Of a DNA stretch of 64,000 bases, positions 11,134 through 20,507 are shown one piece after another. Numbering within the stretch: position 1 is the first letter of the stretch; each line of letters starts with the position of its first letter. Origin of the DNA: Cobetia sp. cqz5-12 (GTDB taxonomy: Bacteria; Pseudomonadota; Gammaproteobacteria; Pseudomonadales; Halomonadaceae). Under the pieces are notes generated by a model. It saw nothing but the letters and a program-made list of their open reading frames with translations. It made no database searches and was not told the origin of the DNA. The stretch is from positions 1,364,001 to 1,428,000 of the forward strand of contig NZ_CP044522.1 of assembly GCF_016495405.1 (NCBI RefSeq), written 5' to 3'. A program made the translations under genes and the position numbers.

Positions 11134-11844
11134 ATGAGTATCCCCTTGCAGCAGGTGATCTTCGATTGTGATGGCGTGCTGGTGGACAGTGAAGTGCTGG
11201 CAGAGGAGGAGCTGAGCCGCCAGCTGGGAGAGTGGCTGCCGGATCTCGACACCGAGGCCGAGTTGCGCGCGGCGCTGGGCATGACCACCGAGGCCATCCT
11301 GGGCCATCTGGAGGCCATGAGTGCTCACACCCTGCCGCCGCAGGCGATGGAGCGCATCGACCACGCCATCGAGTCACGTCTGGCGAAGGAACTTGCGCCC
11401 ATCAGCGGCATGGCGGAACTGCTTGGCGGGCTGTTGGCGAATGGCGTGGCCGTGGCGATCGTCTCCAACAGTGCCGAGCGGCGGGTGCGTGCCTCGCTGG
11501 CCGCCACCGGTCTGGATCGCTGGCTGGCGTCGGTGCCGCTGTTCACGGCCGAGCAGGTCGCGCGCCCCAAGCCCGCGCCGGATGTCTATCAGCTGGCGCT
11601 GCGTCAACTGGGGCGTGATGGCGAGGAATGTGTGGTGGTCGAGGACAGCCTCGCCGGCGTCAGCGCGGCGGTCGCGGCCGGTCTGCGCGTGATCGGCTTC
11701 ACTGGCGCCGGGCACATCCCGCCTGGCCACGCCCAGCGTCAGCTGGAGGCGGGTGCCTGGCAGAGCCGTGCGAGCATGGAGGAGGTCAGCGCCTTGATCA
11801 GCAAGCTGCATATCGGTCAGGTCAGCGATCTGAGCGCCACATGA
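11134..11844 (+). CDS. HAD-superfamily sugar phosphatase or phosphomutase-like hydrolase
   Basis: 236-residue HAD hydrolase of the beta-phosphoglucomutase/phosphatase group: nucleophile motif FDCDGVLVDS at about residues 9-18, cap domain, motif II SNS, lysine in RPKPAPDVY and acidic motif VVEDSLAGV. Likely removes phosphate from a sugar phosphate made in polyol breakdown, perhaps to limit toxic build-up; the substrate is not evident. The frame can start at 11104 (ATGA overlap with the ATPase stop), but 11134 has a GGAGAGGAGA site and gives the usual N-terminus. Part of the polyol operon. Confidence 0.8.
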   Translation: MSIPLQQVIFDCDGVLVDSEVLAEEELSRQLGEWLPDLDTEAELRAALGMTTEAILGHLEAMSAHTLPPQAMERIDHAIESRLAKELAPISGMAELLGGLLANGVAVAIVSNSAERRVRASLAATGLDRWLASVPLFTAEQVARPKPAPDVYQLALRQLGRDGEECVVVEDSLAGVSAAVAAGLRVIGFTGAGHIPPGHAQRQLEAGAWQSRASMEEVSALISKLHIGQVSDLSAT

Positions 11845-11865
11845 GCACCATCAGGGGGTAATGTC

Positions 11866-12711
11866 ATGCACAAGGCGGCAACACCCGTACAGACATCCTC
11901 AGTGCCAGCGACTCAGGCCGTCGGCAAGCTCGCCGGCAAGGTGGCGGTGATCACCGGCGCTGCGGGAGGCATCGGTCTGGCCATCGCCACCCGCTATGTC
12001 GCGGAAGGGGCCTATGTCGCGCTGGCAGATATCAATGGCGAGGCCGCCGAGCGTGCCGCGAAGCGACTGCGTGAGCAGGCCGGTCCCCAGGCACGAGTGC
12101 TGGCAGTGACGCTGGACGTGACCTCCAGCGTCTCGCGCCAGAGCATGCTGGAGTGCGTGCAGGCCCAACTCGGGCCCATCGACATTCTGGTCAACAATGC
12201 CGCCGTCTTTGCCATGGCGCCGGTGCTTGAGGTCAGCGAAGGCATGTTGCGCCAGCAGCTGGCGGTCAATGTCGAGGGACTCTTCTTCACTTTGCAGGCG
12301 GTGGCCAGGACGATGGTCGAGCGCGGGCAGGGCGGCAAGATCATCAACATGGCCTCTCAGGCGGGACGGCGTGGCGAGGCGCTGGTCAGTGCCTATTGTG
12401 CCTCCAAGGCCGCCGTGATCAGCCTGACGCAGTCCTGCGGGCTTGATCTCATTCGTCACGGCATCAATGTCAATGGCATCGCGCCGGGCGTGGTGGATAC
12501 GCCGATGTGGGATCAGGTCGATGCGCTGTTCGCGCACTACGAGCAGCGCCCACCGGGAGAGAAGAAGCGTCTTGTCGGTGAGGCAGTCCCCTACGGGCGC
12601 ATGGGCAAGCCTGACGACCACGTCGGTGCCGCGGTATTTCTGGCCTGTGAAGACAGCGATTTCGTCGTCGCCCAGACACTCAATGTCGACGGTGGCAACT
12701 GGATGAGCTAA
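11866..12711 (+). CDS. smoS: Short-chain dehydrogenase, sorbitol (L-iditol) 2-dehydrogenase type
   Basis: 281-residue classical SDR oxidoreductase. NAD-binding motif TGAAGGIG near residues 30-37, NNAA motif, catalytic serine in NMASQAG and YCASK with the active tyrosine and lysine. In the context of a polyol importer and sugar kinases it most likely oxidises sorbitol to fructose, or arabitol/mannitol to the matching ketose, with NAD+. The N-terminal 20 residues are longer than in typical members and may be disordered; no better internal start is visible. Confidence 0.82.
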   Translation: MHKAATPVQTSSVPATQAVGKLAGKVAVITGAAGGIGLAIATRYVAEGAYVALADINGEAAERAAKRLREQAGPQARVLAVTLDVTSSVSRQSMLECVQAQLGPIDILVNNAAVFAMAPVLEVSEGMLRQQLAVNVEGLFFTLQAVARTMVERGQGGKIINMASQAGRRGEALVSAYCASKAAVISLTQSCGLDLIRHGINVNGIAPGVVDTPMWDQVDALFAHYEQRPPGEKKRLVGEAVPYGRMGKPDDHVGAAVFLACEDSDFVVAQTLNVDGGNWMS

Positions 12712-12771
12712 GGATGAAGGGCGCCTTCCATCCTGCTGCAAGCGGTGTGCATCCATGAATGAGGTAGTCAC

Positions 12772-13473
12772 GTGACATCTTTACCCGATTCTCGTCTGGC
12801 CCACATGTCGCCCTCGCTGAGGGACATGGCCAGCCGTGTGCTGGCGGAACACGCTTCCAGTCAGCGCACACGTACCATCGTGGCGCTTGCCGGTCCGCCC
12901 GCGGCGGGCAAGTCGACCCTGTCGGAATCCCTGTGCGAGACCCTCAATGCGCTGGAACCCGGTATCGCCGTGGTGGTGCCGATGGATGGCTATCACTTCG
13001 ACAATGCCGTGCTGGCCCCTCTGGGGCTGCTCTACGTCAAGGGCGCCCCGGAAACCTTCGATGCGAAGGGGCTCTACCATGACCTCGTCAGGGTGCGTGC
13101 CGATGACGGCCCGGTCGCCGTGCCGGTGTTCGACCGGCCGTTGGATCTGGCGCGTGCCGGTGGCCGTGTGGTCGAGACCCATCACCGTATCGTGCTGGTC
13201 GAAGGCAACTATCTGCTGCTGCGCCACGCCCCCTGGGAATCGTTGCTGCCGCTGTTCGATATCAGCATCTTCCTGGACATCGAGGATGAGGTGCTAGTGC
13301 CGCGCCTGCTACATCGCTGGCGCGAGATGGGCCAGGATGCACGTGGCGCCCACGAACGCACCCATCACAAGGACATGCTCAACGCACACCTGATCAAGCA
13401 GGACTCACGCAGTGCCGACTGGCGCTGGCGTCTCGCGAATGACCCCATCGGGCTCGATGGGGAAGACAACTGA
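12772..13473 (+). CDS. P-loop sugar kinase, FrcK/uridine-kinase-like
   Basis: 233-residue P-loop kinase related to the YggC/FrcK group of the uridine kinase-pantothenate kinase fold. Walker A GPPAAGKST at about residues 43-51, followed by DGYHFDN and GNYLLL, both family landmarks for substrate and Mg-ATP binding. Probably phosphorylates the ketose produced by the dehydrogenase (fructose to fructose phosphate); this rests on context and on the Rhizobium FrcK precedent. Start is GTG with GAGGT six bases upstream. The stop codon lies immediately before the xylulokinase frame. Confidence 0.7.
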   Translation: MTSLPDSRLAHMSPSLRDMASRVLAEHASSQRTRTIVALAGPPAAGKSTLSESLCETLNALEPGIAVVVPMDGYHFDNAVLAPLGLLYVKGAPETFDAKGLYHDLVRVRADDGPVAVPVFDRPLDLARAGGRVVETHHRIVLVEGNYLLLRHAPWESLLPLFDISIFLDIEDEVLVPRLLHRWREMGQDARGAHERTHHKDMLNAHLIKQDSRSADWRWRLANDPIGLDGEDN

Positions 13474-13497
13474 ATGATGACGGGCAGGGAGAGCCGC

Positions 13498-15015
13498 ATG
13501 TGGGTAGGCGTTGACTGTGGGACCCAGAGTACCAAGGTGGTGATTCTCGATCCGGACGCCGGGCAGATCGTGGCTCAGGGGCAGCGCAGCCATGCATTGG
13601 AGGAGGGCGCCAACGGACGCCGCGAGCAGGACCCTCACGACTGGATCACGGCACTGGAAGGCGCCTTCGATGACGCGCTGGGGGCCTGCGGTATTGATCC
13701 GCAGCGCATCGCGGCGATCGGGGTGTCCGGTCAGCAGCATGGCATGGTGGTGCTGGATGAGACTGGCGTGCCGCTGCATCCGGCCAAGCTGTGGTGTGAT
13801 ACCGAGACAAGCGAGCACAATGCCGCGCTGATTGCGGCGCTGGGCGGAGAGGCGGGCTGTCTGGAGACGCTCGGGCTGGTGCTGCAGACGGGTTACACCG
13901 CTTCCAAGCTCGCCTGGCTGCGTGAGCGGCATCCCGAGCGCTATCAGCGCATCGCCAGTATCCTGCTGCCGCATGACTATCTCAATTTCTGGCTGACCGG
14001 AGAGCATGTCGCCGAATATGGCGACGCCTCGGGCACCGGCTATTTCGATACTCGGCGCCGCTGCTGGCATCAGGATGTCTTCGCTCAGATCGCCCCGGAA
14101 CTGGACGCGCAGCGCGTGTTGCCCAGACTCATCGAATCCCATGAGCCTGCCGGGCATATCCGGCCCGAGATCGCCGCGCGCTTCGGGCTGCGCCCGGATG
14201 TCGTCGTCTCCAGTGGTGGCGGCGACAACATGATGAGCGCCATCGGCACCGGCAACATCGCGCCGGGACGCGTCACGCTGAGCATGGGCACCTCCGGCAC
14301 GGTATGCGCGTGGTCGGCGGACTATCCGGCGGGCTGCGATCCGCAGGTGGCGAGTTTCAGCGCCAGCGATGGTGGCTGGTTGCCGCTGGTGTGCACCATG
14401 AATGTCACCTCTGCCACCACACGGGTGCGCGAGATGTTCGGCTTCGACATCGATACCTTCTCCGCGCAGGTGGCAAGCGCGCCTCCCGGGGCTGAGGGCG
14501 TGCAGATCCTGCCGTTCTTCAATGGCGAGCGCGTGCCGATGCTGCCGCGTGCCCAGGCCAGTTTCCATGGGCTGGACAGCCGCAACACCACCCCGGCCAA
14601 CCTGTGCCGAGCGACCATGGAAGGCGCAAGCTACGGCCTGCGCTACGCACTCGAGTGCATGGGGCCGCTGGGCAGTGCGGCGCGCCAGATTCGGCTGGTG
14701 GGTGGAGGCGCCAAGAGCCCGCTATGGCGTCAGATGCTGGCGGACATTCTCGGCCTCGAGGTGGTCTGTCCGCAGGTGACCGAAGCCGCCGCCCTGGGCG
14801 CCGCGATTCAGGCAGGCTGGTGTCTGGGGCAGTCAGGCGATGAAGGGCAGGGCCGCCACAGCGAGACGCTTGAGCAACTGTGCGAGCGGCTGGTGGCGTT
14901 GGATCATACGACTCTCGCCCAGCCCCAGGCCGAAGGCGTGGCCGCCTACCGCAAGGGCTATGCCGACTATCGTGCGCTGCTGGCCAGCGAGCACGGCATT
15001 CCTACCGGCGGCTGA
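13498..15015 (+). CDS. xylB: Xylulokinase
   Basis: 505-residue FGGY-family kinase that phosphorylates D-xylulose to xylulose 5-phosphate with ATP, feeding the pentose phosphate pathway. Visible motifs are GVDCGTQSTKVV (phosphate 1), GVSGQQHGMV with the substrate-binding residues, SMGTSGTV and the C-terminal VGGGAKSPLWRQ adenosine loop. Length is normal. ATG 13498 has AGGGAGA upstream; the frame starting at 13474 lacks a good site. Xylulose would arise by oxidation of imported D-arabitol, so the operon probably serves several polyols. Confidence 0.88.
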   Translation: MWVGVDCGTQSTKVVILDPDAGQIVAQGQRSHALEEGANGRREQDPHDWITALEGAFDDALGACGIDPQRIAAIGVSGQQHGMVVLDETGVPLHPAKLWCDTETSEHNAALIAALGGEAGCLETLGLVLQTGYTASKLAWLRERHPERYQRIASILLPHDYLNFWLTGEHVAEYGDASGTGYFDTRRRCWHQDVFAQIAPELDAQRVLPRLIESHEPAGHIRPEIAARFGLRPDVVVSSGGGDNMMSAIGTGNIAPGRVTLSMGTSGTVCAWSADYPAGCDPQVASFSASDGGWLPLVCTMNVTSATTRVREMFGFDIDTFSAQVASAPPGAEGVQILPFFNGERVPMLPRAQASFHGLDSRNTTPANLCRATMEGASYGLRYALECMGPLGSAARQIRLVGGGAKSPLWRQMLADILGLEVVCPQVTEAAALGAAIQAGWCLGQSGDEGQGRHSETLEQLCERLVALDHTTLAQPQAEGVAAYRKGYADYRALLASEHGIPTGG

Positions 15016-15046
15016 ATTCCTGCCATCAGCGTTTCAAGCTAGACAA

Positions 15047-15083
15047 CATCGCCCCCGTCGAGACTCACTCGGCGGGGGCGATG
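15047..15083. terminator. Hairpin at the end of the polyol operon
   Basis: Perfect 11-bp stem CATCGCCCCCG (15047-15057) / CGGGGGCGATG (15073-15083) with a 15-base loop, between the convergent xylB and aldo/keto reductase genes. No strong T-run, so it may act as a weak or bidirectional terminator. Confidence 0.6.
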
Positions 15084-15163
15084 TGTTTCAGGCTTCACTG
15101 CATCAATCGCAGCTCATGCGAACGCTATCAGGCGCGAACCTGGGTGCGAGCATATGCACGGGC

Positions 15164-16192
15164 TTAGGCATTCGACGAGCGCGCCCACAGATTGACGCCA
15201 CCATCGACAGCGTAGCGATCAATCTCGTCGAGCTCGGCCTGGGTGAAGTCGAGGTGATCCAGCGTCTTGACGCAATCGCTGACCTGCTGCGGACGGCTGG
15301 CGCCGATCAATGCGGTGGTGACGCGGTTGCCGCGCAGCGCCCAGGCGAGCGCCATCTGCGCCAGCGACTGGCCACGCCGCTCGGCGATGGCGTTGAGGGC
15401 GCGCACCCGCTCCAGGTTGTCCTCGGTGAGGTGGTCTTCCTTGATCGCCCCGCCGCGCGCCAGGCGGCTATCCTGTGGCACGCCGTCCAGATACTTGTCG
15501 GTCAGCACGCCCTGGGCCAGCGGCGAGAACACGATGGAGCCGATGCCCTCGTCATCGAGGGTGTCGAGCAGGCCGTCTTCCTCGATCCAGCGATTGATCA
15601 TCGAGTAGCTGGGTTGATGGATGATGCACGGCGTGCCCAGCTCGCGCAGGATGGCGGCGGCCTCACGAGTGCGCTGGGCATTGTAGGAGGAGATGCCCGC
15701 ATAGAGCGCCTTGCCGGAACGCACGGCGCTGTCCAGCGCCCCCATCGTCTCTTCCAGCGGCGTGTCGGGGTCGAAACGATGCGAGTAGAAGATGTCGACG
15801 TAATCGAGATCCATGCGCTTGAGGCTCTGATCCAGACTCGAGAGCAGGTACTTGCGGCTGCCCCATTCGCCGTAGGGGCCAGGCCACATGTGATAGCCCG
15901 CCTTGGTGGAGATCACCATCTCATCGCGATAGCCGGCGAAGTCGCGCTTGAGCATGCGGCCGAACATCTCCTCGGCGCTGCCCGGGGGCGGCCCGTAGTT
16001 GTTGGCCAGATCAAAGTGGGTGATGCCCAGATCGAAGGCGGTGTGGCAGATGGCGCGGGCATTGTCTTCGTAGGCATTGTTGCCGAAGTTGTGCCAGAGC
16101 CCCAGTGACAGGCGGGGCAGTTTGAGGCCGCTCTTGCCGCAGCGCTGGTATTGCATGCGTTCGTAGCGATCTTCAGCCGGGGTATAGCGCAT
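15164..16192 (-). CDS. yghZ: Aldo/keto reductase, L-glyceraldehyde 3-phosphate reductase type (YghZ)
   Basis: 342-residue AKR of the YghZ/GPR group, related to potassium-channel beta subunits. Expected motifs are DLANNYGPPPGSAEE near residue 60, the KAGYHMWPGPYG stretch, YSHRFDP and the NADPH-binding GASRPQQ near the C-terminus. Known members reduce L-glyceraldehyde 3-phosphate and methylglyoxal, acting as cytoplasmic detoxifiers. AAGGA seven bases before the ATG supports the start. The LysR gene upstream is divergent and probably controls it through the inverted repeat at 16295-16315. Confidence 0.87.
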   Translation of the reverse strand: MRYTPAEDRYERMQYQRCGKSGLKLPRLSLGLWHNFGNNAYEDNARAICHTAFDLGITHFDLANNYGPPPGSAEEMFGRMLKRDFAGYRDEMVISTKAGYHMWPGPYGEWGSRKYLLSSLDQSLKRMDLDYVDIFYSHRFDPDTPLEETMGALDSAVRSGKALYAGISSYNAQRTREAAAILRELGTPCIIHQPSYSMINRWIEEDGLLDTLDDEGIGSIVFSPLAQGVLTDKYLDGVPQDSRLARGGAIKEDHLTEDNLERVRALNAIAERRGQSLAQMALAWALRGNRVTTALIGASRPQQVSDCVKTLDHLDFTQAELDEIDRYAVDGGVNLWARSSNA

Positions 16193-16294
16193 GGCGGTGT
16201 CCTTTCGCGAGTGAAGGCGGGGATGTCTCAGGGAGGAAATGACCTCGGATGACGCCTTCAGTCTAGGTCGCGTCTGTCAGTCTGATAAGCACAT

Positions 16295-16315
16295 GCGAAC
16301 GAATAGATTGTTCGC
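16295..16315. promoter_or_regulatory. Probable LysR operator
   Basis: Perfect inverted repeat GCGAAC-N9-GTTCGC in the 192-bp space between the divergent aldo/keto reductase and LysR genes. Size and layout fit the T-N11-A type of LysR recognition site, placed about 70 bases before the LysR start and 100 before the reductase start. Confidence 0.6.
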
Positions 16316-16384
16316 CAGAGCATACAATGCTGTGGCAGGCTCGATCACTCAAATCCCGGATGGCTGGCATGAGGAGCAGGCAGA

Positions 16385-17290
16385 ATGCGGCATCACAAGC
16401 AGGTGGAACGACTGATGTTGTTCGCTCAGGTGGCGGAAACCCTCAGCTTCACCCGGGCGGCCAAGGCGCTGGGCGTATCGCGTGCCCATCTCTCCGAGCA
16501 GGTGCGGCGGCTGGAGCACGATATCGGGGCGCCCTTGCTGATCCGCACCACGCGGGCGGTACGCCTCACCGAGGAGGGCGAGCGCATTCGTCAGCGCATG
16601 CAGTCGGTACATGGCGAGTTGCTGGCATTGGAGCGCGAGCTTGAACACGACATTGCGCAGTCGAGCGAGTCGGAGCGTCAGGGCTACAGCGGGGTGTTGC
16701 GCATCACGGCGCCGGTATTGTTCGCCGAGCGTTATCTGGTCGAGGTCTGCAATGCCTTTCAAGCGCGCCATCCGGCGGTCGAGCTGCGTCTGGATGTCAG
16801 TTACGAGAGCCATGACCTGACGCGCGAGCCATTTGATGTGGCATTTCGCGCCACGCGCACGCCACCGGACAACATGATCGCGCGTCGCCTGCTGGATTAC
16901 GTCCACTGCTGCTGCGCCTCGCCCGAGTATCTTGCCGCGCATGGCACGCCGCACACGGCCGCGGCGCTTGGCGATCATCGCTGCCACGTCTGGTCGGGGC
17001 AGTCCGGTTGGCCGCTGGCCAGTGGCGAGGTCAGTCTCGCGGGGGGATTGGCCATCAATGATCATCGTCTGCTCAAGCAGCAGGCGCTGGGGCATGCCGG
17101 TATCATTCGGGTCGCTCATTACCTGGTCGACCGTGAGCTGGCCGAAGGCCGTCTTGTGCGTCTGCTGGCACATGAGGAAGGTGAGCCCAACAGCATCTAT
17201 ATGCTCTATCCCCAGCGCCTGCCGCAGTCGGGCAAGCTGCGCGCCTTCATGGCGGCGGTGGAAGCCGCCATGCCACCTCGCGGTGCGTGA
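16385..17290 (+). CDS. LysR-family transcriptional regulator
   Basis: 301-residue LysR-type regulator: N-terminal winged helix-turn-helix (residues about 5-65, with SFTRAAKALGVSRAHLSEQVRRLE), followed by a periplasmic-binding-protein-like effector domain starting near residue 100. It belongs to the CrgA/YafC-like group by the GVLRITAP start of its effector domain. Divergent from the aldo/keto reductase gene, its likely target. GAGGAG lies about ten bases before the ATG. The inducer is unknown. Confidence 0.85.
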   Translation: MRHHKQVERLMLFAQVAETLSFTRAAKALGVSRAHLSEQVRRLEHDIGAPLLIRTTRAVRLTEEGERIRQRMQSVHGELLALERELEHDIAQSSESERQGYSGVLRITAPVLFAERYLVEVCNAFQARHPAVELRLDVSYESHDLTREPFDVAFRATRTPPDNMIARRLLDYVHCCCASPEYLAAHGTPHTAAALGDHRCHVWSGQSGWPLASGEVSLAGGLAINDHRLLKQQALGHAGIIRVAHYLVDRELAEGRLVRLLAHEEGEPNSIYMLYPQRLPQSGKLRAFMAAVEAAMPPRGA

Positions 17291-17322
17291 CCGAAAGACA
17301 CAGACGCAAGAGTGACACATGC

Positions 17323-17362
17323 AAAAAGACCGCCGTGCCCTGATGGGCGCGGCGGTCTTTTT
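17323..17362. terminator. Bidirectional terminator
   Basis: Stem GACCGCCGTGCCC / GGGCGCGGCGGTC with a TGAT loop, flanked by AAAAA and TTTTT. Serves both the LysR gene and the opposing glcG gene. Confidence 0.85.
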
Positions 17363-17403
17363 CTTCAGGCTGGCAAAGGCTGTTTATTCGGGCTGGCGGG
17401 GCC

Positions 17404-17811
17404 TCAGAGGCCCAGTGCGGCGACACCGGCCTTGGCGATCTGGGCATCCTGCTCCGGCTTGACGCCGGACACGCCGATGCTGCCGGCGATCTGGCCTTCG
17501 ACCATCACCGGCACGCCGCCGCCCAGCATGCCTTCCAGCTGCGGTGCTGACAGGAAGGCGGTGCGTCCGCCATTGATGGAGTCCTCGAACAGCTGGGTCT
17601 CGCGGCGCCCCAGGGCAGCGCTCTTGGCCTTCTCCTGGGCGAAGTAGCCGGTCATCGCCGGGGTGTCGTCGAGGCGACGCAGCCCCAGCGGGTGGCCGCC
17701 GTCGTCGGCAACGGCGATGGAGACGGCCCAGCCATTGGCCTCGGCTTCCTTCTGGGCGGCGTCCAGCATCTGATTGACGTCAGCGAGGGTCAGTACGTGG
17801 CGAGTGATCAT
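17404..17811 (-). CDS. glcG: HbpS/GlcG-family heme-binding-like protein
   Basis: 135-residue protein of the GlcG/HbpS family (PF03928). Family members in Streptomyces bind heme; in enterobacteria GlcG is encoded with glycolate oxidase but its role is unclear. The glycine-rich GGGVPVMVEGQIAGSIGVSG segment is the family signature. ATG 17811 has AAGGA seven bases upstream, so the longer frame to 17907, which overlaps glcF, is rejected. It follows glcF by 61 bp and is the last gene of the glc operon. Confidence 0.82.
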   Translation of the reverse strand: MITRHVLTLADVNQMLDAAQKEAEANGWAVSIAVADDGGHPLGLRRLDDTPAMTGYFAQEKAKSAALGRRETQLFEDSINGGRTAFLSAPQLEGMLGGGVPVMVEGQIAGSIGVSGVKPEQDAQIAKAGVAALGL

Positions 17812-17872
17812 CGGGCTTCCTTGGCAAGTGGTGCGAGTGAGTGAGAGTACCAGTAACAGTAACGGGGAATCG

Positions 17873-19198
17873 TCATGCCTGCGGCAGCGACTCGGGCAGG
17901 GCGTCATCCACCAGTTCGATCCAGTGACTCACCGGCGTGCGTCTGGCGCTCTGCAGGTGCGTCTGACAGCCGATGTTGGCGGTGGCGATGCGCGCAGGCC
18001 CGTTGGCCTCCAGCGCCTCAAGCTTGCGGTCTCGCAGCTGGCGTGACAACTCCGGTTGCGTTATCGAGTAGGTGCCGGCGGAACCGCAGCACAGATGACT
18101 CTCCGCGACCGGGGTCAGGGTGAAGCCCAGCGCGCGCAATATCTTCTCCACTTCACCGCCCAGTCCCTGGGCATGTTGCAGGGTGCAGGGGCAGTGGAAG
18201 GCCAGCGGCTGCGGGTCGGGGGAGGAGGCGGAAAGCGTCGGTCGGTCATCGCGGGCGATCTCCTCACCGAGCACCTCGACGATATCACGCGCCAGGGCAC
18301 TGACGCGCGCGGCGCGCTCAGCATAGTCCGGGTCATCGGCCAGCATCTCGCCATATTCCTTGACGAAGGCCCCGCAGCCACTGGCGGTCTGCACGATCGC
18401 TTCCGCACCGGCCTCGATGGCCGGCCACCAGGCATCGATGTTGGCACGCATTCGCGCGCGACCGGCCTGCTGGGCGTTGAGGTGATAGTCGATGGCACCG
18501 CAGCAGCCGGCCTCCTGAATGGGCGTGACGCCGATGCCGAAGCGCGCCAGCACACGGGCAGTGGCGGCATTGATGTTGGGGGCCAGGCCCGGTTGCACGC
18601 AGCCCTCCAGCATCAGCACCTGGCGAGACAGCAACTGATCAGAAGGCGTCGCGGTGACGGGCGCAGCTGGGTGCTCGGCTTGACGGTCGCGCTCGCGGGC
18701 CAGCGGGATCTTGTCGGCCAGCGCGCCAGGCGCGAGGGGGCGAAAGCGCACGCCAAGTGCCAGCAAGGCCTTGAAGCGAGCGGGTTCGACCAGTGCATGG
18801 CGCAGGCCGCTGCGCAACAGGCGCTCTCGCCACGGGCGTCCGACGCGGCGTTCCAGTTCCTGACGACCGATATCGAGCAGGGTGTGATATTGCACGCCCG
18901 ACGGGCAGGTGGTCTCGCAGCTGCGACAGCTCAGGCAGCGATCCAGATGCTGCTGGGTCTCGCGGGTGATCTGCGTTGCCTGCTCGCGAACTGCCTCGTC
19001 GGGACTTTCGGGATCGCTTTCCAGCAGCTGCTTGATCAGATAGATGCGCCCGCGTGGGCCGTCGCGCTCATCGCCCAGCAGTTGGTAGGTGGGGCAGGTG
19101 GCATTGCAGAAGCCGCAATGCACGCAGCTGCGCAGAACCTTGTCGGCTCGCTGGATATGCGGCCTGGCAAGTGCGGCGTCACTGAAGTGGGTCTGCAT
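17873..19198 (-). CDS. glcF: Glycolate oxidase iron-sulfur subunit
   Basis: 441-residue iron-sulfur subunit of membrane-linked glycolate oxidase, which passes electrons from glycolate to the respiratory chain. Two 4Fe-4S cluster motifs: C25-x2-C28-x2-C31-x3-C35 and C88-x2-C91-x2-C94-x3-C98. Two CCG-type domains follow (GCCGAID and CCGSAGTY), typical of the GlcF/HdrB fold. The loop around residues 165-185 carries a charged insertion. It sits 28 bp after glcE; GGGAG precedes the ATG. Confidence 0.92.
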   Translation of the reverse strand: MQTHFSDAALARPHIQRADKVLRSCVHCGFCNATCPTYQLLGDERDGPRGRIYLIKQLLESDPESPDEAVREQATQITRETQQHLDRCLSCRSCETTCPSGVQYHTLLDIGRQELERRVGRPWRERLLRSGLRHALVEPARFKALLALGVRFRPLAPGALADKIPLARERDRQAEHPAAPVTATPSDQLLSRQVLMLEGCVQPGLAPNINAATARVLARFGIGVTPIQEAGCCGAIDYHLNAQQAGRARMRANIDAWWPAIEAGAEAIVQTASGCGAFVKEYGEMLADDPDYAERAARVSALARDIVEVLGEEIARDDRPTLSASSPDPQPLAFHCPCTLQHAQGLGGEVEKILRALGFTLTPVAESHLCCGSAGTYSITQPELSRQLRDRKLEALEANGPARIATANIGCQTHLQSARRTPVSHWIELVDDALPESLPQA

Positions 19199-19226
19199 TC
19201 AGGTGCATCTCCCGTCATGAAGTGAA

Positions 19227-20429
19227 TCACATCTCGGCATATAGACGACCGGGATTGAGGATGCCGTGAGGATCCAGCTGCTGCTTGAGCTGGAGGTGAT
19301 AGCGGGCATTGATGGCGGCCAGTGGCATCAGTGGGCTGTCTTCGGCAGCGACGGCTCCCGGGGTGTAGCAGATGGCATGGCCACCCAGCCGACTGGCCAG
19401 CGAACGAACCCTGTCAGCGGGGGCGTCGCTGCAAAGCCAGCGCTGGGCGCCGGCCCAGTCACACAGCAGGTTGGCGTCCTCAAGATGACCCAACAGCTCG
19501 CTGACGGCGGCTTGCCATTCGACGTGATCCAGTGACAGCGGCAAGGACAGTCGCCACAGGGCCTGATGTGGTGCACGCGCGGTGAAGAAGGGTAGGCGGT
19601 GCTCACGCAACTCAGTCCAGTGCGCCGATGCCTGGTCAGGCATCAACACCTCGCCGCCCAATTGCTTGCGCCCGGCCTGTACCGAACGCTCGCCGCCTTC
19701 CAGGCGCAGGGTGAGGCGACCGTCATGCCAGCTGGTCGCCGTGACCGGCAGCGGCGTGCGCCCCCAGGCATCCAGGCGAGTCAGCGCCTCGGCGAGACTG
19801 AGCTCCAGACACAGCGATTCGCTCGCCACCGGGCGCGGCATCACCTTGAGCGAGACTTCGCTGATCACGCCCAGCGTGCCCTGGGCACCGCACATCAGGC
19901 GCGACAGGTCGTAGCCCGCCACGTTCTTCATCACTTCGCCGCCGAAGCGCAGCGCCTTGCCATCGGCGCTGATGATGCGCGTGCCCAGCACCAGGTCGCG
20001 CAGGCTGCCGCTCCAGGGGCGGCGTGGGCCGCTGAGTCCAGAGGCGAGAGTGCCGCCGACGGTCGCTTCGGGGCCGAAGTGGGGCGGCTCGCAGCTCAGA
20101 TGCTGGCCTTGTTCGGCGAGCACGGCTTCCAGCGTCGCCAGTGGGGTGCCGGCACGCACCGAGACCATCAGCTCCACGGGATCGTAGTGGGTGATGCCAT
20201 GATGCGCGCGCATGTCGAGCACTTCCTCGGCCACGACCTCACGCCCGAGGAAGGCCTTGCTGCCACTGCCGGCGATGCGCAGCGGGCGTCTCGCCGCGTG
20301 GGCGGCGCGGACCTGCTCGCACAGTGCCTCACTGGCATCGTGTTCCTGCGGGTGCTGGCTGGCGGCAGGTGTGGCGCACTCGGCATGGCTTGGCACCTGA
20401 TCCTGGAGCGAATCATCTGGCTCTGGCAT
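19227..20429 (-). CDS. glcE: Glycolate oxidase FAD-binding subunit
   Basis: 400-residue second flavin-binding subunit of glycolate oxidase. The FAD/PCMH domain is seen in LRIAGSGSKAF, EPPHFGPEATVGGTLASGLSG and the AGYDLSRLMCGAQGTLGVIS segment. The first 30 residues are polar and absent from shorter GlcE proteins, so translation could begin later, but no better-placed site is visible. Gap to glcD is 78 bp and contains a 12-bp imperfect duplication (TGGCNATGAAG) at about 20447-20470. Confidence 0.9.
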   Translation of the reverse strand: MPEPDDSLQDQVPSHAECATPAASQHPQEHDASEALCEQVRAAHAARRPLRIAGSGSKAFLGREVVAEEVLDMRAHHGITHYDPVELMVSVRAGTPLATLEAVLAEQGQHLSCEPPHFGPEATVGGTLASGLSGPRRPWSGSLRDLVLGTRIISADGKALRFGGEVMKNVAGYDLSRLMCGAQGTLGVISEVSLKVMPRPVASESLCLELSLAEALTRLDAWGRTPLPVTATSWHDGRLTLRLEGGERSVQAGRKQLGGEVLMPDQASAHWTELREHRLPFFTARAPHQALWRLSLPLSLDHVEWQAAVSELLGHLEDANLLCDWAGAQRWLCSDAPADRVRSLASRLGGHAICYTPGAVAAEDSPLMPLAAINARYHLQLKQQLDPHGILNPGRLYAEM

Positions 20430-20507
20430 GGCATGTCTCTATTAAAATGGCGATGAAGTGGCTATGAAGTGGCGAACGTCAGGCAGCGAACGGTCAGGCG
20501 GCAGCTG

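Noticed and set aside
14840..16108. 422-codon plus-strand frame opposite the aldo/keto reductase
   Set aside because: It overlaps xylB and runs antisense through a well-defined enzyme; its sequence has no family features.
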